64,000 nucleotides of DNA from Oncomelania hupensis (lineage: Eukaryota; Mollusca; Gastropoda; Littorinimorpha; Pomatiopsidae), in contig CM072512.1 of NCBI GenBank assembly GCA_036898135.1, positions 18,659,118 through 18,723,117 on the forward strand, given 5' to 3'. Each line of letters begins with the position of its first letter. Position 1 is the first letter of the stretch. Shown here piece after piece: positions 43,746 through 54,855 of the stretch. Under the pieces are notes generated by a model. That model saw only the letters and a list, made by a program, of their open reading frames with translations, was not told where the DNA came from and made no database searches. A program made the position numbers and the translations under genes.

Positions 43746-44024
43746 CGCGCGTCGCAACATTATACCTACATCTGGCGATGTCGAGCGGACATCATGCGGT
43801 GCCCGCTCGACGTCGCCCGACGCCCAGCCCGACAGCACTCCGACCTTTTCGCCCGACGTCTTTGAGACGTCTAACGGGCGCCGTGAGGGCGCCGGGCGAC
43901 CTATTTACACCACCGAGAACATCGTCCAAATCGCCTGCGACGACCCCGACGTCTGGAAATCGTCAAAATCGCCCTAATCGGCCGACGTCGGGCATGTTGA
44001 TGTTCAATTGTGACTGAGGCATTA

Positions 44025-46148
44025 CTCGTTGTGTGCACTTGTACACTGTATTCACACATTTTTATTTTCTAATACTTGTGTCCACTATTGGTGTCTAATG
44101 CGATTGAAAACATCATAAGGTGGAGAGAGGTGTGGGGTAAGAGGGTGGGAGTTGATACAAAGTGTAAACCCTTTCAAGGTTCCTTACTTCATTCGCAACA
44201 CTCTTTATACTGTTTCTCTGTTTTACACTATCAAGCCTATTTTACAAGGAAAGAAAGCCTTTGACGACTACGGCGGCGAAAAAAAAGAAGAAGAAGAAGA
44301 AGAAGAAATCCTTGGCGCAGAGACGAAGCGCCAGGCAAGAAGTTCAAAGCAATTTGGAGAACTTTTTTGAGTTCACTCAGGGCTGAAATGTTGTAAGAGG
44401 CAATTGCAACATGTGTCTGTGTTCGCGATCATGGGTGATTACACTTTTGAACCGGGCGAGTGCATTTGACTGGCTAGCTGTTATCCCAAATCCTCAAAGA
44501 AGCAGACTTTTTTTCACACTACCCGTCAATGTCTACTCCCTACCTCTGCCACAGCAGCCGAGTCTTTGGCCAGATACCCGCTCCGTCCCCTCCCTTTCTC
44601 ACCTCTTTTATGTTCATCTCAATACACACACAGCGCTGGACCCTGTAAGCAATGAATAACTAACACACACACAACCACACACACACCCACACACCAACAC
44701 ACACACACACACACACCTTTTTTCATCCTTCCATCTTTCTCCAAATCTTTAGAGTACAACAAAAATAAAGTTCCCTTCAGTACATTTGGTCGAAGGAAAG
44801 ACTGTCGCGAAAATTTAGACTGCTGAGTTTTTATGCTTTTTCTTACAAGTCTGCAGCACGTTGATTCGGAATTTCATGTAGTTTCCTCCTCGAACCTTGA
44901 ATGAGGTCATTTATCCATATCCATTGATTTTTGCACTGTTTTATTTATATTATATAAGCTTAGCGCTTCTGACTACAAACGATTTACACTAAGAGAAATT
45001 TTACTCCGACTTTACATGCATTTTTAACGACTGTTCTAGCAACTTTTATGTATTTTCACAATTTAATTTACCTTATCACTGCATGCTTAGAAAGTTTTGT
45101 TTCCGACGTACAGTCCATTGTGCTGGTGGCAAACAATTTTACAATTTCATGCATATTTTACGGCTCAGGTAGCGATTGTTCAGCGTTTTGGCGAGTCCTG
45201 ATTTGATACATTTGATTTAATTATTCCACTGGTATTGCAGTGTTTCATCGATTATGCTCAAAGGTATTGCGTCCCAATGCAATACCAGGGTCTGCTTCTC
45301 ACAACCTTTTTGGAAATCTGAAGTTGCTGGAATCCCGAAAAACTAAATTTTCATAAATAAATATACGTTTCAATCCTGATTCTTTTGTTGATGGCATGTT
45401 TTAAGAGCAATGTAAGAGCAGCGTAGGACAGGGGGGGAAAGATCGATCGTGTTATCGCATTGTTGCGCTCTGTGGCTGCTTTGTTGGCTTTTGTGGGCCT
45501 GTCAACAGCAGCAACAACACAGCAACGTCTCCTCCAACAATCCTCACTGTAGCGTGAGGAACAAACAATAAAAATCACTACGGAGGTTTAGTTTTGGTAC
45601 GAACGAACCAACGAACGGATAGAATACGTCCGACAACGCACGTTGCCGACTGTGCTTAGATATCACTGACCTCGCTTGTAACGTACTGATACTCCTCTCG
45701 TAGCGAAATAAATTACCTCCCTTACCAGGAAGAAAAGACGGAAGAAAGAGGGAGCTGGAAAGTTGAGTTGAGAGGTGAATGACTTGGTGAGCTTAGAATT
45801 GCTTTATACACGATTTTTGGCACCAATTTCAGGTGATGATGGTGGTCGGCAGTAATGGCGACGTCGATGACGCCAATGATGAGGATGACGACCACGACGA
45901 TGGTGATGATGATAACGAGGAAAAGAGGAGTGCATTAGGGATTATTTCATGTTTGACTCTAGTGTTGTATGTCTGTGTCATTGTGGATTATTTAATGTCT
46001 ATACATCGTTGTTATTCTTAACTGTTACGTGTTATTTTGTCTGTGGTTATAGCTTATTGAATTATTAGAATGTCTTATGAACTACTGCTTTGCATGCACA
46101 TTTTACGTAACAAGGTTTAACAAACACCACAGTACAAAGTTTCCTTAA
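44025..46148. other. Non-coding stretch, no gene recognised
   Basis: Contains GAA-rich 44286-44308, (CA)n 44661-44716 and GAT-rich 45833-45925. If the following exon is real this could be intron. Confidence 0.45.
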
Positions 46149-46390
46149 CTCCTGACCACATACTTCGAGCGGATATCGATGGCCGTGATCCTGTTGAACT
46201 GCGTTACGCTGGGGATGTTCAAGCCCTGCGAAGACAACGTCTGCGCCTCCAGCCAATGCAAGGTCCTGGCGGTCTTTGACCACTTCATCTTCGCCTTCTT
46301 CGTCAAAATGATGGCCATGGGAGTCATTGGCAAGGAGACGTACCTGGCCGAGACCTGGAACAGGCTGGACTGCTTCATTGTGGTGGCCGG
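46149..46390 (+). CDS. Exon-like block of a T-type (Cav3) calcium channel, domain I S1-S3
   Basis: Codons in frame with ATG 46179 read [20 protein letters not shown], then [39 protein letters not shown]. This is the S1, S2 and start-of-S3 region of domain I of Cav3 channels, plasma-membrane pores for low-voltage-activated calcium current. A strong splice donor (GG|GTAAGT, phase 2) follows at 46390/46391, where the family also has a boundary. Oddities: about five residues expected between FFA and VKM (the S2 stretch with the conserved acidic Glu) are absent. The in-frame TAA at 46146-46148 and the lack of any YAG acceptor leave only GAG|CGG at 46169/46170, although TYFE just before it still looks homologous. 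No neighbouring exon is found in the window. It may be a true exon with large introns and an unusual acceptor, or a decayed duplicate exon. Confidence 0.75.
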
Positions 46391-48450
46391 GTAAGTAGCG
46401 TTGACAGCTGTTTGTTTTTTCATCAGCACTTCTCTAATCGTAATCTTTCTGTTTTAAAGTATGTCCATCTCCTTTATGAAAGTGTCCCTTGTGTTAGACA
46501 GTTTAAATTAATTTTTTTTTAGTGGTAGAAAGGACAAGTTAGATACATAGTTTCGAAGGTGTTTCTGTCGTATCTTTGAGGATGTCTGTATCATTTCTCT
46601 TTGGTCTATTTTCACGTATTTAAAATGTTACAGTTATTATCTATACATTTAGTTATAGCATAGTAGCGGTCTTTTTTATTTTTAACAAATTTCAGTTTTG
46701 AATATAGTTTCATATGTTTTTACAGAAGATGAAGAATTTATGGGCTGTATAAATGTTACATAGGGATACTTTTTTTTCCTCTATGGTTCATGATACTCAA
46801 AGTTCTAGGTTTTATATAAATTATAGACTATAAATATAATATAGAGAGATAGGGGTGGTTGGGTCATTGTATATTTTCATCACAGCTAGAACTACGAAAC
46901 AGGTTATCGATATATACTATCGATGTAAGTTTTATTTCTTAAATACCAGAAATGAAATGTTGTTTATTACTCTTATGATTGTTTAGGCTACTAGTGTTTT
47001 TAACATTCAATTATTGTTACATGATAAATGTTGTATTTTTAACTGTAGCTCCAGGTTAGCACTTTAGAAATACTACAGACATTTTATTTCTTTGTCCGAC
47101 TATTCTAAAATGAACAGTAAATTATTCAGTACACCAACCACCTTAAGTTTCTTACATCTTTTCTATTATCTTTGGTTTGGTTTGAACATACACATGCTTG
47201 AACCTGAGGAATATTTAAGAGTTTCTGTTTCAGAATGTCTGTAAACGATGTCAATGTACTTCAAATTTTTCAGGCATATATATTTTGTTTTGTTATGAAA
47301 AACAATTATTTGTTATTTTCTTCCAATTTTATTGTACTATAGTTGAAAACGAATGACAAAATAATCAGTATTCGGGAACTGCGTCATATATTGCGCAGTG
47401 CGAACCGCGTCAGAAGCAGATGGCTTTTTTACAGCATCAAATCACCATGATCTTATCTCTTGGTAGGCAATGGGCAAGGCTGTCGATGATGCACACCCTA
47501 GAGGTGGGAGAGAGGGGAGGGAGGAGGAGAGTCACTTGTTTGTTTGCTTGTGGAGCTCTCGTTATTTTATACCCTCTTCCTATCTAGTTTCGTTCTCTTT
47601 CTCTATTTTCTTTTTCTTCTCTCTTTCTTTCTCAGGTTATTTCTTTTCGTTTTTCCTTTCCTTCTGTAAGTCTCTTTCTCTCATACCATTACCCCTTTTC
47701 TGTTTGTTTGTTTTTTTTTCTCAGAAGGGTCTCGCCGCTTTCATCCAACAGAAGACATGTTTATTTTAATGCACAATTTGCTTTACATTTTGGTGAATGT
47801 GGTTTGATTATTTTTTTCATCGCTTTTTACAGAAATCCATGCCTGATTCCTATTTGCACATACGTATACTATCAGAATTGTTCCTGCAAAGGAGAAAATA
47901 TATTTTCTCATAAAATATAAAGTTTTATTTAATTAACAAAAATATATATATATATTATATTCCTGTTGCAGTATTAGGTCTAAATACATACACGGAGCCC
48001 ATTACATATGGCAGAGAATGTATTTCAAACTTCAGATAAAATGTTTGTTTGGACTTTCCTGTGTCATCAAGATTTTACCTGCAATAAAATGTATCAGAAC
48101 ATGGACTGTGTAGCAAAATAAACGAATTTACTTAACTCGTGTGATAAAAATTATTTGCAGGTGCTTTTATATACATATATAAGAAACATATTCTGTAACG
48201 TGAAAACAAAATTTAAAAAAAAAAACACATTATGCACCCATACAGTTATAATTCTTTAAATTATTTGCTATTCAACTATTGTGGCAACAGTTCAAATGTA
48301 GACTATTTCTTTGTGTGTGTTTGTATGTATGTGTGTGTGTGTGCGTGTGTCCTTGTTTACACAGTATTATCTGGACAAAACAGTGAACATCTACATAACT
48401 TGTATTGACATGCCTACTTGTTTTGACGTCAGAACAATGATCCGTTAAGG
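46391..48450. other. Non-coding AT-rich stretch, possibly intron
   Basis: Begins with the splice donor of the calcium-channel exon. It is AT-rich throughout with a CT/T-rich run at 47590-47720. No next exon (S3-S4 of domain I) is visible. Confidence 0.5.
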
Positions 48451-48501
48451 TTAGGGCTGGGTTAGGGTTAGAGTTAGGGTTTGGGTTAGGGTTAGGGTTA
48501 G
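48451..48501 (+). repeat. Interstitial telomere-like repeat
   Basis: About eight imperfect TTAGGG units (with TTAGGGCTGGG, TTAGAG and TTTGGG variants). It is an internal block, not a chromosome end. Confidence 0.9.
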
Positions 48502-48851
48502 AACACTGCAAAGTATTTAAAAATGGGGACGAAATATGACCCATTGTCAGCACAACGTATGTGGCGTTTCGGGAAAGTCATGATAATACTGTGTGGGTGT
48601 GTGTGTGCGTGTGTGTGTAACAAACCACTGCAATTGATGGTGTAATGTAATGCACGTTATTATGCGAGTATGAAGTTATTAGTCCAAGCCCAGAATGCAG
48701 CAAAATGTTTAATTTTGCTTTTTTGGGTATCCAAAATAATTTTTACTGCATCGGAAAGATAATAATGTACTCTATCACATATCCAAAATGTAAAAAAAAA
48801 AATATCGCAAAACAAAGTTATTGAGCATTTATTATCTAGCCGTGTACTATA

Positions 48852-50077
48852 TGGCATTCCGTTCAGTTATTGCTTGCTTTGTAAGGCCAAAAACTAGTAT
48901 GGCAGATTACTGACAAAACAGCTTCCCCCCCCCCACCACCACCAAATTTGATGTCCATGATATTTAAGACCTACTATTTCAAAAAAGCCTGGTAGCCATT
49001 TAAAAAAATGGCGGCCATTTTCAAGATGGCCGCCATGCCGATTAAACTCTTGTTCTACAATATGAAGTATACGACCAAGATTTCGACCTACAAGCGCCAC
49101 ATTTGGTATACATGATACTTAAGACCTACTCTTTTAGAAAAGCTCAGTGGCCGTTAACAGAAAAAATATGGCGGACATTTTTCAAGATGGCCGCCATGCC
49201 GACAACACTTTTGTTCTACAATAATTATGGAGTATGAGATCAAGATTTCGACCTACAAGCACCAAATTTGGTCTACACGCTACTTAAGACCTACTCTTTT
49301 ACAAACGCCCGGTAGCCATTACCAGAAACAATATGGCGGCCATTTTTAATGATGGCCGCCATGCTGATTACACTCTTGGTCTACAATATAAAGTATGAGA
49401 AGATTTTCTCCTAAAAGCACCAAATTTGGTATGTCTGATATTTAAAATATTTTCTTTTAGAAAAGCTCGGTAGCCATTAAAAAGAAACAATATGGCGGCC
49501 ATTTTCAAGATGGCCATAATGCCGATTATACTCTTGTACTATACTATGAAGTATTAGACGAAGATTTTGCCTTACAAGCACCAAATTTGGTATACCTGTG
49601 ACTTAAGACCTGTTTTTTTTTAAAATCCCAGTAGTTATTACAAAAAGAAATATGGTGACCATTTTTCAAGATGGCCACCATGCTGATTACACTCCTAGTC
49701 TATAATAAAAACTACGTAATTAATAAAGAAATAATAGTATATACATTAAACAAACACATTTTTTAAAATGTACAATACCATAAATTAAGTGATGGAAGTA
49801 ACATTCTTATGCATTGTTTGTAATCTGAAGAAGAGCATAGCTCGAAAATTCATTTGTCTTATATTGTTGTATAATTAAAAGTATCTTTGATATTTTTTGT
49901 TGTGTTCATGACTTTTACTAAAGAATCTATTCTTTAGGTTATCGAAATCGCTCTATACAAATAATTAATTGTTTGCAGTCTTGCTTCCATTCTTTATATA
50001 GAATTATTTATAGCCCTAAATACTATGGTTTTGGCCTTAAAATGCAAACTATCAATTGTTTTACAAACGGAATGCCA
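48852..50077. mobile_element. Non-autonomous TIR element holding a 161-bp satellite
   Basis: TGGCATTCCGTT at 48852 and its reverse complement ending at 50077 are perfect 12-bp ends, flanked by TA on both sides (48850-48851 and 50078-50079). Further in, both arms share TAAGGCCAAAA, so the inverted repeat is discontinuous over about 45 bp. Most of the left half is a five-unit tandem array; the right half is AT-rich with no ORF. The TA duplication suggests mobilisation by a Tc1/mariner-like or similar transposase. Confidence 0.75.
48940..49715. repeat. Five-unit 161-bp tandem array with YY1-like palindromes
   Basis: Homologous points (GATGGC in AAGATGGCCGCC) fall at about 49025, 49186, 49351, 49509 and 49670, giving spacings of 161, 165, 158 and 161. 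Each unit has ACCAAATTTGGTATAC-like and TTAAGACCTA segments, then ATGGCGGCCAT separated by a few bases from ATGGCCGCCAT, a short hairpin. Both arms carry the ATGGCGGC core of YY1-type sites, one per strand. Units have diverged, more so at the last copy. Confidence 0.9.
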
Positions 50078-50241
50078 TAGCCATGCTGTGCTTGAATCAG
50101 CACTAGAAAACGTTTCATTACACGAAAACAAAAACATAATGCAGTGCTGGTGATAGAGCCAGACTGTTAGATCTCAACGCTATTGTCACTCATGTCTTCT
50201 TCCATTTCTTCTTCCTCTTCCTTTTTCTCTTCTTCTTCCTC

Positions 50242-50553
50242 TTATTCTTCCTTTTCTGTGTACTTCATGACGTTTAAGCAGATTTCACCTCGGCATTCTC
50301 CACATCCAACAGTGCAGACCAATCCATGTCGTCGGCATGAACACCTGGTTGACGCACAGTCAGTTCTGCAATTGCAACGCACAAGGTTTAGAAGATGGTC
50401 TGGTGCACTGGTTCCTCTCTTGCTACAAAACTCCAGCAACCTACCCTTGAATTCTAATGTTCTTATAGGTGTCAGTTGATAATGATCATCCTTTGATCCT
50501 TTTTTTCCCTTTGCTTCCATTGTCACAAAACAAGCACTTTGGACCCAAACCAC
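50242..50553 (-). CDS. CXC-type cysteine-rich ORF, probable transposon protein C-terminus
   Basis: The frame is 103 residues. After a short basic start, residues about 52-93 read APDHLLNLVRCNCRTDC, then CSCRRHGLVCTVGCGECRG. Nine regularly spaced Cys resemble the tesmin/TSO1-like CXC zinc-binding motif found at the C-terminus of many repeated, transposon-borne proteins of invertebrates. The frame stops soon after in a Glu-rich run (YTEKEE), and out-of-frame Glu-rich sequence continues to about 50190. The upstream part of the protein is not found in the window. It is most likely a remnant exon of the outer element; a host gene exon is the alternative. Confidence 0.55.
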   Translation of the reverse strand: MVWVQSACFVTMEAKGKKGSKDDHYQLTPIRTLEFKGRLLEFCSKRGTSAPDHLLNLVRCNCRTDCASTRCSCRRHGLVCTVGCGECRGEICLNVMKYTEKEE

Positions 50554-50762
50554 TGGTGCCAGAAGCTATGTTCAGTCCAGACAACCTGTGTTTTCGAGGT
50601 GATGGTGACTGATTCAGCTTGCTCATAGCTTTTTTCACATGGTGCTTGATTGTGAATGTTTGTCTGCAAACAGCATGTACAAGATCTCCAAGAACTGCGT
50701 GTATGTATACTTTCCTCTGTTTACTAGCTTTTTTTTAATAGAATCACATCCTTTTTGTATTA

Positions 50763-51381
50763 GCGTACGAACAGGGTCAAACGCGCGATGAAAAGTAGCG
50801 ATGCTTTGCATCGATACTATTCTCATAAGGATCCATCCGTTTAGGAAAGTATCGCTACTTTTCTCAAAAGGATCGCACATTTTCTCAAATGGAACGCCAA
50901 TTGCGAAAGTATCGATGCTTTCTGAAAAGTATCGATGCTTTGCATCGATACTTTTTAAAAAGTATCGATACTTTGCATCGATACTTTAGCTCGAGCAGTT
51001 TCATCGCGCAGTTCCGAAGTTTACCGAGGCGAAACACACTGTTTCTACAAAACTGAAATCGGTCAAGCTAATGAAATAATATACATGTATTATGTAACAT
51101 TCCACCAATTGTCCTTTGCAGAGCAAATTAATTAATAAATATAATTTTTCCAAATAGCTAAATTTAAGAATTACTATTAGTTAATAAATAATGTGTTCCG
51201 CTTTAGTTCCGATCAAACTTTTGGAAAATTTGCATACTGTGTATTCGGAAGAATTCGGAAATGCGCGATGAAAAGGATCGATCCTTTCGTAACGGAGCGA
51301 TGCAAAGTAGCGATACTTTTCAAAAAGTATCTATGCAAAGCATCGCTACTTTTCATCGCGCGTTTGACCCTGTTCGTACGC
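50763..51381. mobile_element. Hairpin-rich MITE with about 56-bp inverted ends
   Basis: GCGTACGAACAGGGTC (50763 on) and the reverse complement of the segment ending at 51381 match over about 56 bp with one mismatch (CATCGATAC against CATAGATAC). Internal AGTATCGATGCTTTGCATCG-type palindromes recur at 50800-50990 and 51285-51350. The core is AT-rich with no ORF. The flanks (GTATTA and CATACA) show no obvious duplication, so the termini may be slightly different from those given. Confidence 0.83.
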
Positions 51382-51890
51382 CATACAGGGCAGCGACCAC
51401 AGCAAGCAGCAAGCAGCAAGCGGAGAGCGTCTGCTAGTGACCTATTTAGCCATAACTGAAAACCGGCAAGTTTAAAACTATTATATTGCGCGTTATATTA
51501 TTTATATTTTAATAAGGCAAACTCAGGGGAGCAAAGAAAATGTTTGCTTAACTCAAAAGACACGGTGGGATTTAATGATGGTGAATATTCCAGCAATTCA
51601 TCTTCAAAATCCTCTTCCATATCTGTGAAGTCACGCTAACAGTGTTGAATGGGCACGTGGGCGGAATTATACTTCGCCCGCAAGGAAATTCCCGCGTATG
51701 ACTGGCAAAATGTGCCAATACCGTTTTAGCAATTTTTAATTCGTTGTATCTCCTAATTGCGCTAATTTTTTTTTTTACATTTTGGTAAGATTGTTCAACA
51801 ACCTAAACTCTTTACATTTGCCTTGTTTTCATTTTGGATACCCTAAAAAGCACCTCTAAACAATCTGGGCTTCGGCTATATTGTAGTGTA

Positions 51891-53003
51891 CAGTTGACAT
51901 GTTGACACTCCGACGTTGTGTGCTCATGTTGTCTTTCGTTATTGCAAATGCTGAGTGTCACTCGCAAGCCACGCATTCTGCACGTGCGAATCGTACATTA
52001 CTTGTGTATTTCGCGGGTTTGGCTAAATCCCCTGCGTAATGACAGGTATGTGAAAGATTGTTCATGTGTGTTTATTGTATACGCTCGCGGGCATTCGTTT
52101 ACACTATGTGGTTTAAATTAAGTTTAACCTTGTGAATAGAAGAAAACACCACCACATTCAACATGTTTTTGTTGAAAATGGCATCGCCGTACACAGATTT
52201 CAATCAATATTTTAAAAATATGCATTAGTAATACTAATGCATATTACTAAGTATGTTATATTTTGTAACAGAATATAATAAGTGAAGTGATCCTTACATA
52301 ACTGACTTGATCACAATCGGAAAAATAACAATGAACTTATGAAGGCGTCGAGGTGATAAGACAAACAGGATTTAAAGCAAAATGACTATAACAGATAAAT
52401 CATATTCTCAATTTTTGAAACCACACGTCAATCTATCATATTTGTTTTCCGTTTACTGTTCAGTTGTATTCGGTTTGTCAAGATGTGTCTGCATTTTCGT
52501 ATCCCTTACCCTCGGAACATTTACTCCATAACACTCCACTAAGCAAACAGATACATAAACATACACATAAGCGTACACGTACACACAGACATAATCTCCA
52601 AGTTGTTACACTTATAATACCGTCACTACGTTGTCTTAGGTGTAACCATGAAACAGTTGCCTGTATCGTCTTGTCGCCTTTAAGCTGCGCACTTTAATAT
52701 AAGCGATCAGCAGTTTGCATGTCACAGTGCAATATATAACTATAGGAAACCACCCTGTCGCTTCCATCACTCGAAAGCGTTACTGAAGTCATAGCAATGT
52801 TTAACTCGGAGAGGAATATATATCCGAATCTGAACTAAGTGTGAATGCTCGAAAGACCGAGATCTGAAGAACTCTGGGATGAAAACATCGAATAGAGATT
52901 TCTTTGTTTGGACAGTGCATACACAAACAAGCATTACCAGTTTTAATTGCTTGTAAATGTTTGAATTTAAGATGGAATGGAATACGCGAAAAGTGAAACG
53001 AGT
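51891..53003. other. Non-coding stretch, no gene recognised
   Basis: AT-rich unique sequence; no element end or exon recognised. Confidence 0.45.
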
Positions 53004-53016
53004 TGTGACTGTCCCC

Positions 53017-53596
53017 CTCCCCCGTTGGGGTGCCGGGGGGGTTCAGAATAAATAGTATCCACACTTTCTGGAAATTTAGTGCTTTAAATTCCCACTGTCG
53101 CTGTCTTTCTCATTTGTTCTTTCTCATTCCTGCTCTGTTCTATCAATCTGCTATACTATCTTCTTCTTCGTTAGACCAATCACCTACCTTTTTTCTTGAA
53201 AACTCTTCCGGGACAAGACTCCTTATTTGTGTGTGAGGTCTGTTGGATCAGCTTGGGAATATTGGACGCTTTCTGGCAGGTGGTCACTAGGGCTTCCTAT
53301 AATGTTATTATTTAGCAATGTAGGCATTTTATATGTATGTGTTTTGTTGATAATTTATAATGATGTTTGTATTCTATTTTGTTTTTGTAAACGGGGGTTC
53401 GATAAATTAGAGTACAGCCTCAGCGTCCCCTGCGTGGGATGTCTTTATTGTAAAGTGACTGGCTGGTGGAGAGCATTCAGTTTTACCACTAGGGTTGTTT
53501 TAGCAGATCTTTTATGCGGATCGGGGGTTGTCCGGTCCTGATTTGGCTCGGAAGAGTCCGCTGGACCTAAAGCAATAATCATGTAATGTAATGTAA
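53017..53596 (+). mobile_element. 580-bp non-autonomous retroposon, copy 1
   Basis: It is flanked by a 13-bp target duplication TGTGACTGTCCCC (53004-53016 and 53597-53609). It starts with GTTGGGGTGCCGGGG, has a TATA-like ATAAATAGTATCC about 30 bp in, and ends TTTGGCTCGGAAGAGTCCGC, TGGACCTAAAGCAATAATC and a short ATGTA repeat tail. The same unit with the same limits is at 57461-58040. The 3' end resembles 3' UTRs of I/Nimb-type LINEs, so it may be a short internally deleted LINE copied in trans. No significant ORF is shared between copies. Confidence 0.85.
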
Positions 53597-53871
53597 TGTG
53601 ACTGTCCCCAAAAGAATTAGTGCACGTTCATGAATTTAAAAAAGTACAGGGACGGTGATTCCCTTTAAAATGGACATCAAACATGTTATAACAATTTTAT
53701 TCCAACAGTTTAAATATCTTTTTTCTGTCAATGGACCTTAGCGACGCCTTTGAAAATTGTAACTGGGGGTTGTCGTCAAGTAAAACTACTGGTTTATTAT
53801 ATATCGATAAAGTAAGATTGCTGCAAGTAAAATTACAAGGCAATTATATGTTAACTCTTTTCAGATCAATT

Positions 53872-53872
<1 letters not shown>

Positions 53873-53906
<34 letters not shown>
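53873..53906. repeat. Poly-C tract
   Basis: About 34 consecutive C. Such a run is rare and could also mark an assembly weak point. Confidence 0.95.
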
Positions 53907-54315
53907 ATTTATCTGCCTAGCTTGCTTTCCCTTCTTTCTGAGTATTCCTTATTTTCATCTGAGGCAGCTGTGATCTCTTTCATTCCTTTCGTTGACATTT
54001 CCTGATTCCCAGATATTTTGAAAGGTCACCAACTCCTTCTGTATCATTTACTGTTTGATAGACACGCGTGTTTTTTTCTGTTGAAAAATAATCCTTTAAA
54101 ATTAAACGAACAAAATTATCTTTTTTTCCCGTGTTTATCCTTTGTGCGTGATGGCTGTGAAGGATGTTGTGCCTTACAAGAATGTTTTTATTATGCAATT
54201 GTTTTTGTATAGTTTTGTTTCATACTGTTTTCTGCAAGCCCCTCTTCAGTGTTGCAATGTTTGTTTATGGAATGTGTTTTGTTCGAAGAGGCAACATACA
54301 TTGTTTGTAATCGGT
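53907..54315. other. Non-coding stretch, no gene recognised
   Basis: Unique AT-rich sequence before the LINE tail. Confidence 0.45.
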
Positions 54316-54853
54316 TCTATCCTATCCTATATTATTCTGTCCCGTAACTCGAAAGTCGTTGGGGCACTGCAGATGATCGTTTAACCAGCGTACTCCATCT
54401 TTCTCTGTCCGCAACAACCCTCATGGCATGGCTTCGCTCAATGTCAATCCAGTCCATTCTCGAATGTTGTCCTCCCACCTTTTTCTGCCTCCATTGTTTG
54501 TCTTTTTGCACCGTCCCTTGCAGTATGGTCTTTGCAAGACCTTATGCTCTGATGACGTGGCCATACCATCGGCGTTTCCGTTTCTTCACCACTATGAGCA
54601 TGTCACCACGTTAACCAATGGCTTGTTTGATGGTTTGTCGGACTTCGTCGTTGGTGATATGCTAGGTATAGGACAAGCCCAGAAGTCGTCTGTAGCACCT
54701 CATCTCCTTGCTTTGTATTCTTCGTTGTAGATCTGCTATAAGGGTCCATGTTTCATAAGCGTATAGGAAGAGGGAGATGACAAGGGAGCGCAGCAGCCTT
54801 ACCTTGGAGGGCAGACTGATGGTCATGTCTTTCAAGAAGGGCTTCAACCTTGA
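54316..54853 (-). mobile_element. LINE 3' fragment (minus)
   Basis: Minus-strand frame 54662-54847 reads DMTISLPSKVRLLRSLVISL, then YETWTLIADLQRR, and further downstream codons lead to the tail ATAGGATAGGATAG (54316-54330 on plus, complement). It is the same family as 30925-31670 and is 5'-truncated at 54853. Its truncated start abuts the tail of the next copy almost directly. Confidence 0.87.
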
Positions 54854-54855
54854 AT

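Larger units (their letters stand above)
41821..44021 (+). mobile_element. PIF/Harbinger DNA transposon, internally deleted
   Basis: The element is 2201 bp. Terminal inverted repeats are TGCTACAGTCACAAT at 41821-41835 and its partner at 44007-44021 (13 of 15 match), flanked by the 3-bp duplication TTA (41818-41820 and 44022-44024) that is usual for PIF/Harbinger. Subterminal regions (41840-42050 and 43645-43990) are full of CGACGTCGGGCGAT-like motifs. Inside are a transposase N-terminal three-quarters on plus and the start of a second protein on minus. They meet at about 42957, where a deletion has removed both 3' ends. It is thus a once autonomous element now needing proteins in trans. Confidence 0.9.
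48680..51890. mobile_element. Putative outer inverted-repeat transposon carrying a CXC ORF
   Basis: The left end (about 48680-48815) and right end (about 51768-51890, reverse complement) share, in order, AAGCCCAGA, TTGCTTTTT, GGGTATCCAAAAT and CCAAAATGTAAAAAAAAAAA. This gives a diverged inverted repeat of about 130-150 bp around a 3.2-kb block. Between them lie a 1.2-kb element (48852-50077), the CXC-domain ORF (50242-50553, minus) and a hairpin-rich MITE (50763-51381). The exact termini and target duplication could not be fixed. No transposase core is visible. Confidence 0.5.
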
